From assembly GCF_000725485.1 (NCBI RefSeq), contig NZ_JOAG01000029.1, positions 117,781 through 181,780 on the forward strand: a DNA stretch of 64,000 nucleotides. The letters are read 5' to 3'. The notes under the pieces were generated by a model. It was not told where the DNA came from. It saw only the letters and a list, made by a program, of their open reading frames with translations, and made no database searches. The stretch comes from Nonomuraea candida (GTDB taxonomy: Bacteria; Actinomycetota; Actinomycetes; Streptosporangiales; Streptosporangiaceae). A program made the translations under genes and the position numbers. Positions 1 to 8,711 of this stretch are shown in pieces (position 1 is the stretch's first letter; each line of letters begins with the position of its first letter).

Positions 1-43
1 CGCTCAGGAGACCCGGCGGCTGATGGCCCCGCCCGGCCGCAGG

Positions 44-997
44 TCAGGTGCGGGTGAGGGCGCGGATGCGGGTGATCTCCTCGGGGGTGAGCCCGCGCGC
101 GCCGTCCGCCAGCGCCCTGCGGGAGTCCATCGGCCGGTACGCCGTGCGCGACAGGCCCGACCACGCGAACCCGGCCCCGGCCCCCGCCCTGGTCCCGGCC
201 TCCGCCCTGGTTCCCGCCCCCGTCCCGGTCCCGGGCGTGCGGGGGCCGGGGCGGCAGGCCCGTAGGACGCGGCTTTCGGCGGACGGGGTCCAGCGCAGGC
301 CCGCGTAGGCGTACAGGCGGCGGAAGCCGGCGATCGGGTCGGCGGCCAGCGACTCGTACGACGTCAGGAGGACCTCCGGCGTCCGCTCCAGGATGGCCCG
401 CGTCACCCGCCACAGGGCGGCGGCCTTGGCGATCCGGTCCTGTGACCCGACCAGCGCGCGCAGTTCCAGCAGCTCGGGGTGGTCGCGGACGAGCAGCGGC
501 TGTTCGAGCAGCTCGTGGAAGTACACCGTCCACCCCAGCCGCTGCCAGCTCGCCACGAACGACACCGGATCGCGCACCAGCGCGATCACCCGGCAGCCCA
601 GCCGCCGCGCGAACCATCCCGCGCTCAGCACCGCGAACGGGTCGTCCAGCAGCGCCCGCCGCCCGGTCAGCCGCCCCCAGGTGAAGGCGGCGCCGTAGCG
701 GAGCAGCCGGGCCAGGTCGTACGGGGCGTGGTTGGCGCGCAGCTCGGCCGCCCACCGGTAGCGCAGCGCGACCGTGTCACGGAAGGCGGGCAGCCACTGG
801 CCGGCGTTGTCGTCGCAGATGTACTGGAACCGGTGCGTCACCCGGGCGGCCAGCACCCCGGGACAGCGGCCGGGCGGATGCTCGGGGTTGAGCGGCTCGT
901 TGACGTAGACCAGCTCGCCGCCGGCGGCCAGCATCTTGCCCGTCCAGCTCGTGCCGCTCCGGGGCAGCCCCGTCACCAGCACCGGGGCCCCGCTCAC
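44..997 (-). CDS. Sulfotransferase family protein (first of two)
   Basis: Likely transfers sulfate from PAPS to a carbohydrate hydroxyl. The N-terminus carries the 5'-phosphosulfate loop TGLPRSGTSW (about residues 7-16), and a 3'-phosphate-binding segment ALVRDPVSFVASW follows near residue 165. About 317 aa, normal for Sulfotransfer_1/3 proteins. The GTG start at 997 overlaps the flippase stop in a GTGA junction, which fixes the start and implies coupled translation as the last visible gene of the polysaccharide operon. Near the C-terminus is a low-complexity Gly/Thr/Ala/Pro stretch (DNA 165-240, imperfect repeats) of the kind found in linker expansions. The acceptor sugar cannot be told from sequence. 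The operon may continue left of base 44. Confidence 0.85.
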   Translation of the reverse strand: MSGAPVLVTGLPRSGTSWTGKMLAAGGELVYVNEPLNPEHPPGRCPGVLAARVTHRFQYICDDNAGQWLPAFRDTVALRYRWAAELRANHAPYDLARLLRYGAAFTWGRLTGRRALLDDPFAVLSAGWFARRLGCRVIALVRDPVSFVASWQRLGWTVYFHELLEQPLLVRDHPELLELRALVGSQDRIAKAAALWRVTRAILERTPEVLLTSYESLAADPIAGFRRLYAYAGLRWTPSAESRVLRACRPGPRTPGTGTGAGTRAEAGTRAGAGAGFAWSGLSRTAYRPMDSRRALADGARGLTPEEITRIRALTRT

Positions 998-2247
998 GCC
1001 GCCGCCCAGCCGCGTACGCGCAGCGCCGCGAGCGTGTGCCGGCCGAACGGGTGCAGTCCGTACCGATGGTGTAGCTGCCACAGCGGCAGCAGGTTCTTCA
1101 CGATCACGCCGCCCGACCAGCCGGCGACCGCGCCGAGCGCCCCGTGGGAGGGGATGAGCGCCAGGTCGAGCAGGACCGTGCAGGCGACCGCGACCAGCAG
1201 GTTGGCCAGGCTCGCGCCGGTGTGCCCGGCGGCGGTCAGCACCACGTCCACCATCCCGCAGGCGGTGGCCACCATCATGGTGCCCGCCAGCACCAGCGCG
1301 ACGGGCGCGGCGGAGGCGTACGCGGGGCCGAAGATCCGCAACGCCCAGGGGGCCAGCGCCGCGTACGCCAGCCACACCGGCCAGGTGAGCACCACCAGCC
1401 AGACCGTGGCCGCCTGGTACAGCTCGCCGGCCCGCTCCCGCTCGCCCGCGGCCAGCGCCCTGACCAGCCCGGGCTGCACCGCCTGCGCCAGCCCCTGCCC
1501 GGCGAGCTGCCCGACCACCTTGAACCGCGTGGCGGCCGTGTAGACGGCGGCCGGCGCGGGCCCGGCGAGCAGCGCCACGATCACGATGTCCACCCGCTGG
1601 AACACGGCCTGCACCGCCCCGGCGACCGACCGGGGCGCGGTGTGGCGCCACAGCTCCCGCGCCGTCCCCGGCACGTACGGCCCCCGCGGCGCCCGCCCCC
1701 GCACCCCGGCCGCGGCCAGCACCAGCATCGGCGCGTACGGCGCCGCCCAGGCCAGCGCCAACCCCGCCGGCGAGGCCCCCGCCAGCGCGGCCACGCCCAC
1801 CGCGGCGAGCTGGCACAGCGGCGTCAGCATCCCGTCGAGCAGCACCGTGGGCCGGATGGTCCCGAACCCCCGGGTGGCGGCCAGCAGCACGTCGGCGGCC
1901 ACGATGACGGGCAGCACGGCGGCCAGGGGGCCCAGGCGCGGCCACAGCACAGCCGCCGCGCCCGCGGCCACGACCGTGGGCGGCAGGAGGGCCGCCCGGA
2001 CGTATCCGGAGATTCCGGGGCGGCGGGCGGCCCTGGCGCGGGCGACGAAGTAGATCAGCCCGTTCCCCGCGTCGAGCTTGGCGACGCCCGCCACCATGAG
2101 CACCAGCGCGGTCACGGTGAAGAACGCCCCCGCCTCGCCCGCCGGGCACGCCCTGGTCACCACCACGACGAGCGCGAGCTGCGCCAGCGCGCCGCAGCCC
2201 GCCCCGGCCAGCCCGGCCAGCCCCCGCCGCACGCTCACCGCCGCCAC
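994..2247 (-). CDS. Oligosaccharide flippase-like membrane protein (MATE/MOP superfamily)
   Basis: A 417-aa protein made almost entirely of hydrophobic helices (about 12), with the spacing of Wzx/MurJ-type lipid-linked oligosaccharide flippases. Its likely role is to move undecaprenyl-linked repeat units across the membrane. It lies between two sulfotransferases and downstream of Wzz and ligase homologues, which fits a polysaccharide export role. Possible starts are GTG at 2247 and GTG at 2238; the latter makes a GTGA overlap with the preceding sulfotransferase stop and would match the coupling seen throughout the operon. The stop overlaps the next sulfotransferase start. Family assignment rests on topology and context rather than a diagnostic motif. 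Confidence 0.75.
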   Translation of the reverse strand: MAAVSVRRGLAGLAGAGCGALAQLALVVVVTRACPAGEAGAFFTVTALVLMVAGVAKLDAGNGLIYFVARARAARRPGISGYVRAALLPPTVVAAGAAAVLWPRLGPLAAVLPVIVAADVLLAATRGFGTIRPTVLLDGMLTPLCQLAAVGVAALAGASPAGLALAWAAPYAPMLVLAAAGVRGRAPRGPYVPGTARELWRHTAPRSVAGAVQAVFQRVDIVIVALLAGPAPAAVYTAATRFKVVGQLAGQGLAQAVQPGLVRALAAGERERAGELYQAATVWLVVLTWPVWLAYAALAPWALRIFGPAYASAAPVALVLAGTMMVATACGMVDVVLTAAGHTGASLANLLVAVACTVLLDLALIPSHGALGAVAGWSGGVIVKNLLPLWQLHHRYGLHPFGRHTLAALRVRGWAAA

Positions 2248-3089
2248 GAGGGCTCACCGCCCAGCCAGCGCGTCAGCCGCGCGTCGTAGGGCTCGAAGTG
2301 GTCGCGCAGCGCCCGCGCCAGCACGGGGGAGACCCGGCGCGGCAGCGGCCGGCCGTTGTGCCGCTCGAACGGGGGATAGCCCAGGTGCGGCACGCCCAGG
2401 AAGTCCAGCACCCGGTCGTAGACGGTCTCCGGCTCGGCGAAGAAGCGGTGGCTGTCGAGCACGAGCATGCGCTCGCGGCCGATCAGCGGCTCCAGCCGGT
2501 CGAGCTGGTCGGCGTAGCGGCCCCTGGCCAGGTAGGCGTGGTGGCGGTGCGAGTGGTGCAGCGCGTGGGGGGACTCCAGCAGCTGTTCCTCGGCCCCGGC
2601 CAGGCGCCTGCCCTCCAGCTCCACGGCGTGCTCGAAGTGCGACTCGGTCTCGTAGCCCCTGGCCAGCTCGTGGGCGTGCGCGGAGCAGGCCCGCTCCACC
2701 GGGTCGCGGACCAGCACGATCACCTTGACCCCGGGCAGGTCGGCGGCGATGCGCGCGCCGGCCAGCGGGTGGAACAGGTAGTAGGGGGAGGACTCGTAGG
2801 CCAGGGCGCGGGCGCCGTACCGGTGGGCGAGCAGGGCCGCGCCCACCCGCAGCGGGAAGTGCGCCTGATACCAGGCCGGGCCGCGCCAGTAGGCCACGTC
2901 GAAGTAGTGCACGCCCTTGTGCAGCACGGGTTTGAGCAGCAGCGGATGCCGGGCCAGCGCCCGGTACAGCGAGGTGGTGCCGCACCGCTGCGCCCCCATG
3001 ATCAGGAACGCCGGCAGCATCCGCGCCCCCGCCGTGAACCGCCCGGTGGCGCGCGACAACGACAGCGCCGATCGCTTCATGGTCCTCAT
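2235..3089 (-). CDS. Sulfotransferase family protein (second of two)
   Basis: A 284-aa PAPS-dependent sulfotransferase. It shows the PSB loop FLIMGAQRCGTTSLYRAL (about residues 28-45) and the 3'-PB segment VIVLVRDPVERACSAH (about 125-140), typical of bacterial heparan/glycolipid-type sulfotransferases. It differs clearly in sequence from the other sulfotransferase in the operon, so the two probably act on different positions or sugars. ATG at 3089 overlaps the upstream phosphotransferase stop (ATGA); a second ATG nine bases on is possible. Operon context with Wzz, ligase and flippase points to a surface polysaccharide acceptor. Confidence 0.87.
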   Translation of the reverse strand: MRTMKRSALSLSRATGRFTAGARMLPAFLIMGAQRCGTTSLYRALARHPLLLKPVLHKGVHYFDVAYWRGPAWYQAHFPLRVGAALLAHRYGARALAYESSPYYLFHPLAGARIAADLPGVKVIVLVRDPVERACSAHAHELARGYETESHFEHAVELEGRRLAGAEEQLLESPHALHHSHRHHAYLARGRYADQLDRLEPLIGRERMLVLDSHRFFAEPETVYDRVLDFLGVPHLGYPPFERHNGRPLPRRVSPVLARALRDHFEPYDARLTRWLGGEPSWRR

Positions 3090-3985
3090 GTGAGCTGCTC
3101 CTCGTGGTCGACGGCCGGGTTGAGCCAGGTCTCCGGCGGGCCGAGCGGCGCGTGGCCGTCGGCGGCGTGCCGGCCGGCCAGCGCGATGAGGTACCGCACC
3201 GCGGTCTGCCTGGCCGCCGCCGCCGTCAGGCCCAGGGGCGCCAGCACCCGGGCCGCGCGCGCCACGCACGCCCGCGCCGCGAGCGGCGGCCCCATCCTGC
3301 GCAGCGCCCGCTGGAAGAAGTGGTGCACGGCGTCGAAGCCGAGGGGCACGCCGATCTCGTACCGCTCCCAGTCCCACACCAGCAGCCGCCCGTCGGGGGA
3401 GCGGCACATGTTCCACGGGGAGAGGTCGCCGTGCCAGGCGGGGCGCGGCCCGCCGGTGCCGGCGATCTCCTTCACCGCGTCGAGCAGCAGCCCGCGCGGC
3501 ACCCGCCGGCCGCGCCGCACCGGCAGCGGCGACAGCGCCAGCACCGACAGCCCCCGCCAGTCGCCGTGGTGCAGCACGGCCGGGACGGTGACCGTGGCGA
3601 GCGGCAGCCCGGCCAGCCGGCGCAGCGCCGCCGCCTCGGCGCTGATCAGCGCGCGCGCCCGCGCGCTGTCGCCGATCTTCACGTACGCCAGCCGCCGCCC
3701 GTCCGCGTGGGCCTCCAGGATGGGCTTGCGGTTGGCCCGCAGCGCCGGGCGGACGTGCAGGACGGTCTCGACCCGGCGCTGGAAGACCTCGCTGAGGTGC
3801 GCCGCGATGGAGTCCGCGACCGGCACGACGACCGGCGGGCCCGGATGCCACCACCGGCGCGGCGCCAGCCTGCGCGGCACGGCCGGGTGCGGCAGCACGG
3901 TGTACGCCCGGGGCGACCCGGCCCCCGGATACAGCAGCCGCACGGTCTCCGCGAGGTAGCCGAGGCGGACGGCGGCGTCCCTCAT
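3086..3985 (-). CDS. Aminoglycoside-phosphotransferase-fold kinase in the polysaccharide operon
   Basis: A 299-aa protein with the APH/choline-kinase signature WHGDLSPWNM (catalytic Asp and Asn of the Brenner loop) and a downstream VWDWERYEIGVPLGFD segment holding the metal-binding Asp. The N-terminal half is poorly conserved. The nearest functional analogues phosphorylate small hydroxylated molecules or sugars. Position between the ligase and sulfotransferase genes, with ATGA overlaps on both sides, makes a sugar or glycan-precursor substrate more likely than a drug. No resistance phenotype should be assumed. The ATG at 3985 is set by the overlap with the ligase stop. Confidence 0.75.
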   Translation of the reverse strand: MRDAAVRLGYLAETVRLLYPGAGSPRAYTVLPHPAVPRRLAPRRWWHPGPPVVVPVADSIAAHLSEVFQRRVETVLHVRPALRANRKPILEAHADGRRLAYVKIGDSARARALISAEAAALRRLAGLPLATVTVPAVLHHGDWRGLSVLALSPLPVRRGRRVPRGLLLDAVKEIAGTGGPRPAWHGDLSPWNMCRSPDGRLLVWDWERYEIGVPLGFDAVHHFFQRALRRMGPPLAARACVARAARVLAPLGLTAAAARQTAVRYLIALAGRHAADGHAPLGPPETWLNPAVDHEEQLT

Positions 3986-5268
3986 GCGGGCCTCCCCTGT
4001 GTGCCGGCCCCGTTGCGCCACAGGAGGGCGAACGAGACGAGATAGAGGCTGAGCGGCGTGACCAGGCCGTCGTAGATGAACATGTAGAGCAGCACGAGCC
4101 CCATCACGAGCACGCCGCCCAGCCCGATGGGGCTGCGGTCGCGCCAGTGACGGCGGATCGCGCCCAGGAAGAACGCCACGTAAAGGGCCGCCCCGGTGAA
4201 CCCCTGGGTGATGATCAGCAGCCAGAGCTGCCCGTCGCTGCCCAGCGGCGGGTGCCCGCAGGTGTCGCACCAGTCGGTCTTGCCCGTGGTGATCGAGCGG
4301 TGGTTGCCGGTGGCGTTGCGGGTGTTGCCGTACCCGATCAGCGGCGAGTGCGTGGCGGCGGCCAGGGTGGCGCTCACGGTGAAGGCGCGGATGTCGTTGG
4401 AGTGGGGTTTGTCCAGCCGCTGGGCGAACAGCGTGGCCAGCGGGCTGAGCGCGAACGCCAGCGCCGCCGCCGCGACGGCCGCGCAGAGCGCGATCCTGGT
4501 GCGCCCGCCCACCCGGCAGATCACGTACAGCACGGCCAGGCCGAGGCCGATCCACAGGCCGCGGTTGAGCGAGTAGACGATGGGGACGGCGGCCAGGGCG
4601 AGCACGACGGCGACGAGGACCCGGTGGCGCGGCCGGCCGTACACCCACCATCCGATCACGAACCAGACCAGCAGCACCGAGGCGTTGCTGCCCCAGGCGT
4701 TGGCCCACTCGAAGGGGGCCTCCGGCCGGGGTGAGGCGAAGCCGAGCACCTTCTGGGTCTGGGCGGCGGTGGGGTGGATGAGGTTCTGCACGAAGGAGTT
4801 GCCGCCGATCCACTCGGGCAGCAGCAGCTCCAGCGGCGCGGTGAAGGAGAAGCCCGGCGCCAGCACGCCGAGCAGCCCGCCGGCGACCGTGGTGACGAAC
4901 AGCACGCCGAGCATGCGCACCAGGCGCAGCTGCGGCAGCTCCCGCTCGGTGAGGTTGCCCAGGTAGACGACCAGGACGAGGATCGAGACGTAGAGCGCCA
5001 GCCGCATGCCGTAGCCGACGAGCCGGCCGGGCCCGAACCCGCCGTACGTGCCGGGCGGCGTCTCGGTCAGCATCAGCGCGCTGATCAGATAGCCGGCCAG
5101 CAGCAGCAGCCACAGCCCGAACCCGGGCGGCACCCTGACCGGCCGCCGCCGCCACAGCAGCACCGCCATGGGCACGGCCAGCACGATCACCGACAGCCCG
5201 CCGAACCCCAGCGCCCACCAGACCGGATAGCCGACCAGCAGCGCCGCGACGGGCCACGTGGCGCTCAC
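3982..5268 (-). CDS. O-antigen ligase/Wzy-like polysaccharide polymerase
   Basis: About 428 aa with 10-12 hydrophobic segments and a long extracytoplasmic loop around residues 165-225. The conserved YSLNRGLWIGLGLAVLYV helix near residue 250 resembles the Wzy_C/RfaL core motif. Such proteins polymerise or ligate undecaprenyl-linked glycans on the outer face of the membrane. The GTG at 5268 overlaps the Wzz stop (GTGA). The loop near residues 330-350 contains a CxxC (WCDTCGH), unusual for this family and possibly a disulfide. Whether it acts as polymerase or ligase cannot be decided from sequence. Confidence 0.82.
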   Translation of the reverse strand: MSATWPVAALLVGYPVWWALGFGGLSVIVLAVPMAVLLWRRRPVRVPPGFGLWLLLLAGYLISALMLTETPPGTYGGFGPGRLVGYGMRLALYVSILVLVVYLGNLTERELPQLRLVRMLGVLFVTTVAGGLLGVLAPGFSFTAPLELLLPEWIGGNSFVQNLIHPTAAQTQKVLGFASPRPEAPFEWANAWGSNASVLLVWFVIGWWVYGRPRHRVLVAVVLALAAVPIVYSLNRGLWIGLGLAVLYVICRVGGRTRIALCAAVAAAALAFALSPLATLFAQRLDKPHSNDIRAFTVSATLAAATHSPLIGYGNTRNATGNHRSITTGKTDWCDTCGHPPLGSDGQLWLLIITQGFTGAALYVAFFLGAIRRHWRDRSPIGLGGVLVMGLVLLYMFIYDGLVTPLSLYLVSFALLWRNGAGTQGRPA

Positions 5269-6566
5269 GTCGGCTGGCCCGGCCGCCGCTGGTGGTGGTG
5301 GAGCGCCTGCATGGGCGTGGTCTCGGCCGACACGCCCACCTCCAGCTCGCCGGTCGCGACGAGCTTGCCCAGCGGGGTGTGCGGGCGCGGCTCCAGCAGG
5401 GGCACGAACGAGGGGACGGCGTCGGTGGCCGTCACCACGCCGATGACCGGCACCTGGTGCCGGGCGAGCCGGCGGACGACGGCGGCGACCTCCACCGAGG
5501 TGACCCGGCCCAGGCCCACCAGCAGCACGGCCGCGTCGGCCCTGGACAGGTCGCGCACGTCGGAGCCGTCGAGCACGACCAGCGGCGCGCTGACGGCCAG
5601 CGGCTCGGCCAGCGAGGAGGCGTACAGGTCGGCGGGCAGCGCCTTGACCAGCAGCCGCTTGCCCGGGCACGCGGAGACCACGGCGCAGGCCAGCTCGTGC
5701 AGCACGCCGTGCTCGCGCGGGCTGGACAGGTCGCCGAGCACGGGCAGCCCGGTGAGCCGCTCGACGTCGGCGGACGTGCGCAGCCGCCGGTCGAGCCGGT
5801 CGCGGGCGTAGGCGGCGGCCGAGCCGGTCAGCAGCCCCGCCATCAGGCCGGTGCCGAGGTGCAGCGGCAGGCTGGGCGAGCTGGGCGACTCGGGCGGCGC
5901 GGCCTGGCTGATGACCTGGCCGGGGGTGACCGCGACCGTGCGCAGCGCGTCGTACTTGAGCGCCAGGCCGGCCGCCTGCCGGTTGAGCACGCCCTGCCGC
6001 TGGACGGCGATCGCGTGCTCGGGGCTGCCCTTGGCCAGGCCGGCCAGGCTCTTGATGACCTGGTCGATGCCGGCGTTGACCTGCTTGAGCTTGCTCAGCA
6101 CGGCCTCCTGCTGCTCGGCCATGGAGGTCAGCGCGCTCTCGCGGCGATGGGCGAGGTACGCCTCGGCGTAGGCGTGGGACTGGGCGGCGGCGTCGGCGGG
6201 GTCGGCGGCCGTCACCGAGATCCACAACACCGCGGAGTTGGGCGGCACGGAGACCTCGACCGGATCGGTCTCGGCCTCGGTGCGGCCCAGCGCCCTGGCC
6301 GCCCGCGCCGCGACCACGGCCGACTGCGCGACCTGGGCCTCGGTGTCGAGGTTGAGCGCCTCGCGCTGGCGGCTGGTCACCTGGTTGCCGGGCTCCTGCG
6401 GGCCGACCGGCATGACCAGGACGTGGGTCGTGGCGGTGTAGGCGGGCGGCGTCAGCCGCATCAGCGCCAGCCCGGCGGTGCCGCCGAACACGACGCAGCC
6501 CACGAGGAGCAGCCACCGCCTGCGCAGCAGTGAGAGGTGCTCGTCGAGGTCGGTGCCGGAGCTCAT
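5265..6566 (-). CDS. Wzz-type polysaccharide co-polymerase (chain-length determinant)
   Basis: 433 aa. A Wzz domain starts at the N-terminus with TM1 at about 18-37, then an extracytoplasmic coiled-coil region (about 120-215) and TM2 at about 233-253. The Pro-rich segment just before TM2 is typical of the family. The C-terminal 170 residues look like a BY-kinase fold without a Walker A loop (for example the VLGDLSSPRE region and ADAAVLLVGLGR), so kinase activity is unlikely. It should set chain length for the polymer made by the operon it heads. The ATG at 6566 lies only 8 bases after a TATAGT box, suggesting a leaderless transcript. Confidence 0.85.
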   Translation of the reverse strand: MSSGTDLDEHLSLLRRRWLLLVGCVVFGGTAGLALMRLTPPAYTATTHVLVMPVGPQEPGNQVTSRQREALNLDTEAQVAQSAVVAARAARALGRTEAETDPVEVSVPPNSAVLWISVTAADPADAAAQSHAYAEAYLAHRRESALTSMAEQQEAVLSKLKQVNAGIDQVIKSLAGLAKGSPEHAIAVQRQGVLNRQAAGLALKYDALRTVAVTPGQVISQAAPPESPSSPSLPLHLGTGLMAGLLTGSAAAYARDRLDRRLRTSADVERLTGLPVLGDLSSPREHGVLHELACAVVSACPGKRLLVKALPADLYASSLAEPLAVSAPLVVLDGSDVRDLSRADAAVLLVGLGRVTSVEVAAVVRRLARHQVPVIGVVTATDAVPSFVPLLEPRPHTPLGKLVATGELEVGVSAETTPMQALHHHQRRPGQPT

Positions 6567-6580
6567 GTGCGCCCACTATA
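6566..6580 (-). promoter_or_regulatory. Candidate -10 element for a leaderless polysaccharide operon
   Basis: On the minus strand TATAGT (6580-6575) ends 8 bases before the Wzz ATG, so transcription would begin at or next to the start codon. No clear -35 was seen. The surrounding 6595-6710 segment is markedly AT-richer than the neighbouring genes, as expected for a divergent control region shared with the GH26-like gene. Inferred, not demonstrated. Confidence 0.4.
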
Positions 6581-6793
6581 GGACGGACGGTCATTACCCC
6601 CGATGAATACTAAAGATTTTCTCCGGTAAAGACAGATAGCGGCGATCTGATATAGCGAAATATCGGGAAATTCTGGACCTTACTTGGCGGCCATGAACTG
6701 GGAGGACTTCCACACTGGCTGAAGTTCCAGGAATGACATGGCAAGGTTCAGGTGTGACAGGCGGGGGTCGTTCGACGAAGGAGTTGGAAGGCT

Positions 6794-7885
6794 TTGCAGC
6801 TACGGGGCATTTCGCAGAACATAACGAACACCGCATATGCCGGCGTCATTCTGGCGATGGTCGCGGTGCTGGCCGCGTGCTCAAGCGCCGAGGGCTCCCA
6901 CGCCCCGCCGCCCGGCGTCCGGGTGCCGGCGGCCAAGCCGGCGGGCACGCCCGCCTGCACGGCCACCAGCCGGCTCATCCCGTCCTGCGGCGCCTGGTGG
7001 GGCATGGCGCCGGAGGTCTTCACCGGCGCGGACATCGAGCAGGCGCTGCACGGGGCCGAGGAGCGCATGGGCGCGGCGGCCGACGTGCTGCACGTCTATC
7101 ACCGGGGCAGTGAGCTGTTCCCCACGGAGGCGGAGGTCCGGCTGGCCCGCGACCCGGCCAGGCCGCGGCTGCTCATGATCAACTGGAAGCCGTCGCTGGA
7201 GCGCACCTGGGCGGAGATCGCCAAGGGGGAGCTCGACGCCCGGATCGACCGGCTGGCCGGCTACCTGCGGCGCACGTTCCCCGAGCGGTTCTTCCTCACG
7301 CTGCACCACGAGCCGGAGAACGACGTCGACGCGGCCACCGGCTCGGGCATGCGGGCCGCCGACTACGCGGCCATGTTCCGGCACGTGGTGCAGCGGCTGC
7401 GGGCCGGGGGCGTGAAGAACGCCGTCATGGTCATGACGTACATGGGGGCGCCCAACTGGGCGGCCGAGCCCTGGTTCGAGGAGCTCTACCCGGGCGACGA
7501 CGTGGTCGACTGGGTGGCGATGGACCCGTACGCCGACGACCGGGTGCAGGACTTCGACGGGCTGGTCAACAAGACGCGCAAGGAATATCCCGACTGGCCG
7601 GGCTTCTACCGGTGGATGCAGGCCCGCTTCCCCGGCAAGCCGGTGATGGTGGCCGAGTGGGGGGTGTTCGAGCGGCCGGACGACCGCGCGTTCAAGCGCA
7701 AGTTCTTCGAGTCGGTGCTGCGCCAGATCAAGCGGTATCCACAGATCAAGGCGCTGCTCTACTTCGACTCGCCGCAGGCGCCGCGCGGTGACACCAGCTT
7801 CGACTCCGATCCCGGGGCCGACCGGGCGTTCAGCGCGCTGGCTCGAGATCGCTACTTTCGCGCGACGCCCGTGCCGCGGCCCTGA
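6794..7885 (+). CDS. Secreted GH26-like glycoside hydrolase lipoprotein
   Basis: 363 aa with a short N-terminal hydrophobic segment ending in a lipobox (VLAAC, Cys about 29), so anchored outside the membrane. The catalytic domain shows the clan GH-A pattern of GH26 enzymes: LHHEPEND with the acid/base Glu near 173 and VMVAEWG with the nucleophile Glu near 288. GH26 members cut mannans or related beta-glycans. It is divergent from the polysaccharide operon, so trimming or turnover of that polymer is the natural guess. The longest start is TTG at 6794; no in-frame ATG keeps a full signal peptide. Its 3' end overlaps the convergent transporter gene by 56 bp. Confidence 0.78.
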   Translation: MQLRGISQNITNTAYAGVILAMVAVLAACSSAEGSHAPPPGVRVPAAKPAGTPACTATSRLIPSCGAWWGMAPEVFTGADIEQALHGAEERMGAAADVLHVYHRGSELFPTEAEVRLARDPARPRLLMINWKPSLERTWAEIAKGELDARIDRLAGYLRRTFPERFFLTLHHEPENDVDAATGSGMRAADYAAMFRHVVQRLRAGGVKNAVMVMTYMGAPNWAAEPWFEELYPGDDVVDWVAMDPYADDRVQDFDGLVNKTRKEYPDWPGFYRWMQARFPGKPVMVAEWGVFERPDDRAFKRKFFESVLRQIKRYPQIKALLYFDSPQAPRGDTSFDSDPGADRAFSALARDRYFRATPVPRP

Positions 7886-8711
7886 CCCGCAGCCGCCAGC
7901 CCGCCACCGTGACCGCGGTGGCGGCCAGCAGCGCCCAGACGGTGGGCACGTTGCCGACGTCGAGGAGCTTGAGCGCGGAGGCGAGCAGGACGATCGCCAG
8001 CAGGGCCCTGATCAGGCCGCCCGGCGCGCGGGAGGAGATCCGCGCGCCGAGGTAGACGCCGGGGATCGAGCCGATGAGCAGCGACAGCGTGAGGTCCATC
8101 TGGAAGTCGCCGAACAGCAGGTGGCCGAGCGCGGCGGCGGCGACCAGCGGCACCGCCTGCACCAGGTCGGTGCCGACGAGCTGGTTGGCCTTGAGCGCGG
8201 GATACAGGACGAGCAGGGCCACGATGATCAGCGAGCCGGAGCCGACGGAGGAGACCCCGACCACCAGACCGCCCACCATACCGACCAGTAGGGTCGGAAT
8301 TGGGCGCACGACGACGTCGTGGGCGCTCGACGTCCCTCCCCGGGCGCCGAGCCAGCTCTTCAGCGCCATGCCGGCCACGGCCAGCAGCAGAGCCACGCCC
8401 AGGGCGTACTTCACCGCGTCGGTGACCGCGAACGCCCTGGCCAGGAAGACCCCGCAGAAGGCGGTCGGCACCGAGCCCGCGCACAGCCAGCCGACCAGGC
8501 GCAGGTTGACGGTGCCCCGGCGCAGGTGCACGACGCTGCCCACCGGCTTCATCACGGCCGAGGCGACCAGGTCGCTGGAGACCGCGGCCAGCGGCGGGAC
8601 GTTGAAGAACAACATCATCATCGGCGTCATGAGGGCCCCGCCGCCCATGCCGGTCAGCCCGACCACGATGGCGACCACGAAGGAGCCGCCGATCAGCGCC
8701 CAGTCGATCAA
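7830..8711 (-). CDS. TauE/SafE family sulfite/sulfonate or sulfate transporter
   Basis: 293 aa with about 8 TM helices in two repeats. Each repeat has the family pattern: GLTGMGGGALMTP near the N-terminus and VVGVSSVGSGSL in the second half. These proteins export or import small sulfur oxyanions. TTG at 8711 forms a TTGA overlap with the stop of the APS kinase gene and preserves TM1; the next Met would remove it. Operonic with the APS kinase, so it likely handles sulfate, sulfite or another sulfur compound tied to PAPS metabolism. Direction of transport is not predictable. Confidence 0.85.
   Translation of the reverse strand: MIDWALIGGSFVVAIVVGLTGMGGGALMTPMMMLFFNVPPLAAVSSDLVASAVMKPVGSVVHLRRGTVNLRLVGWLCAGSVPTAFCGVFLARAFAVTDAVKYALGVALLLAVAGMALKSWLGARGGTSSAHDVVVRPIPTLLVGMVGGLVVGVSSVGSGSLIIVALLVLYPALKANQLVGTDLVQAVPLVAAAALGHLLFGDFQMDLTLSLLIGSIPGVYLGARISSRAPGGLIRALLAIVLLASALKLLDVGNVPTVWALLAATAVTVAGWRLRVRAAARASRESSDLEPAR

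Noticed and set aside
3086..3985. Phosphotransferase considered as an aminoglycoside-resistance gene
   Set aside because: Only the shared kinase-fold motifs match; it is embedded and translationally coupled in a polysaccharide operon.
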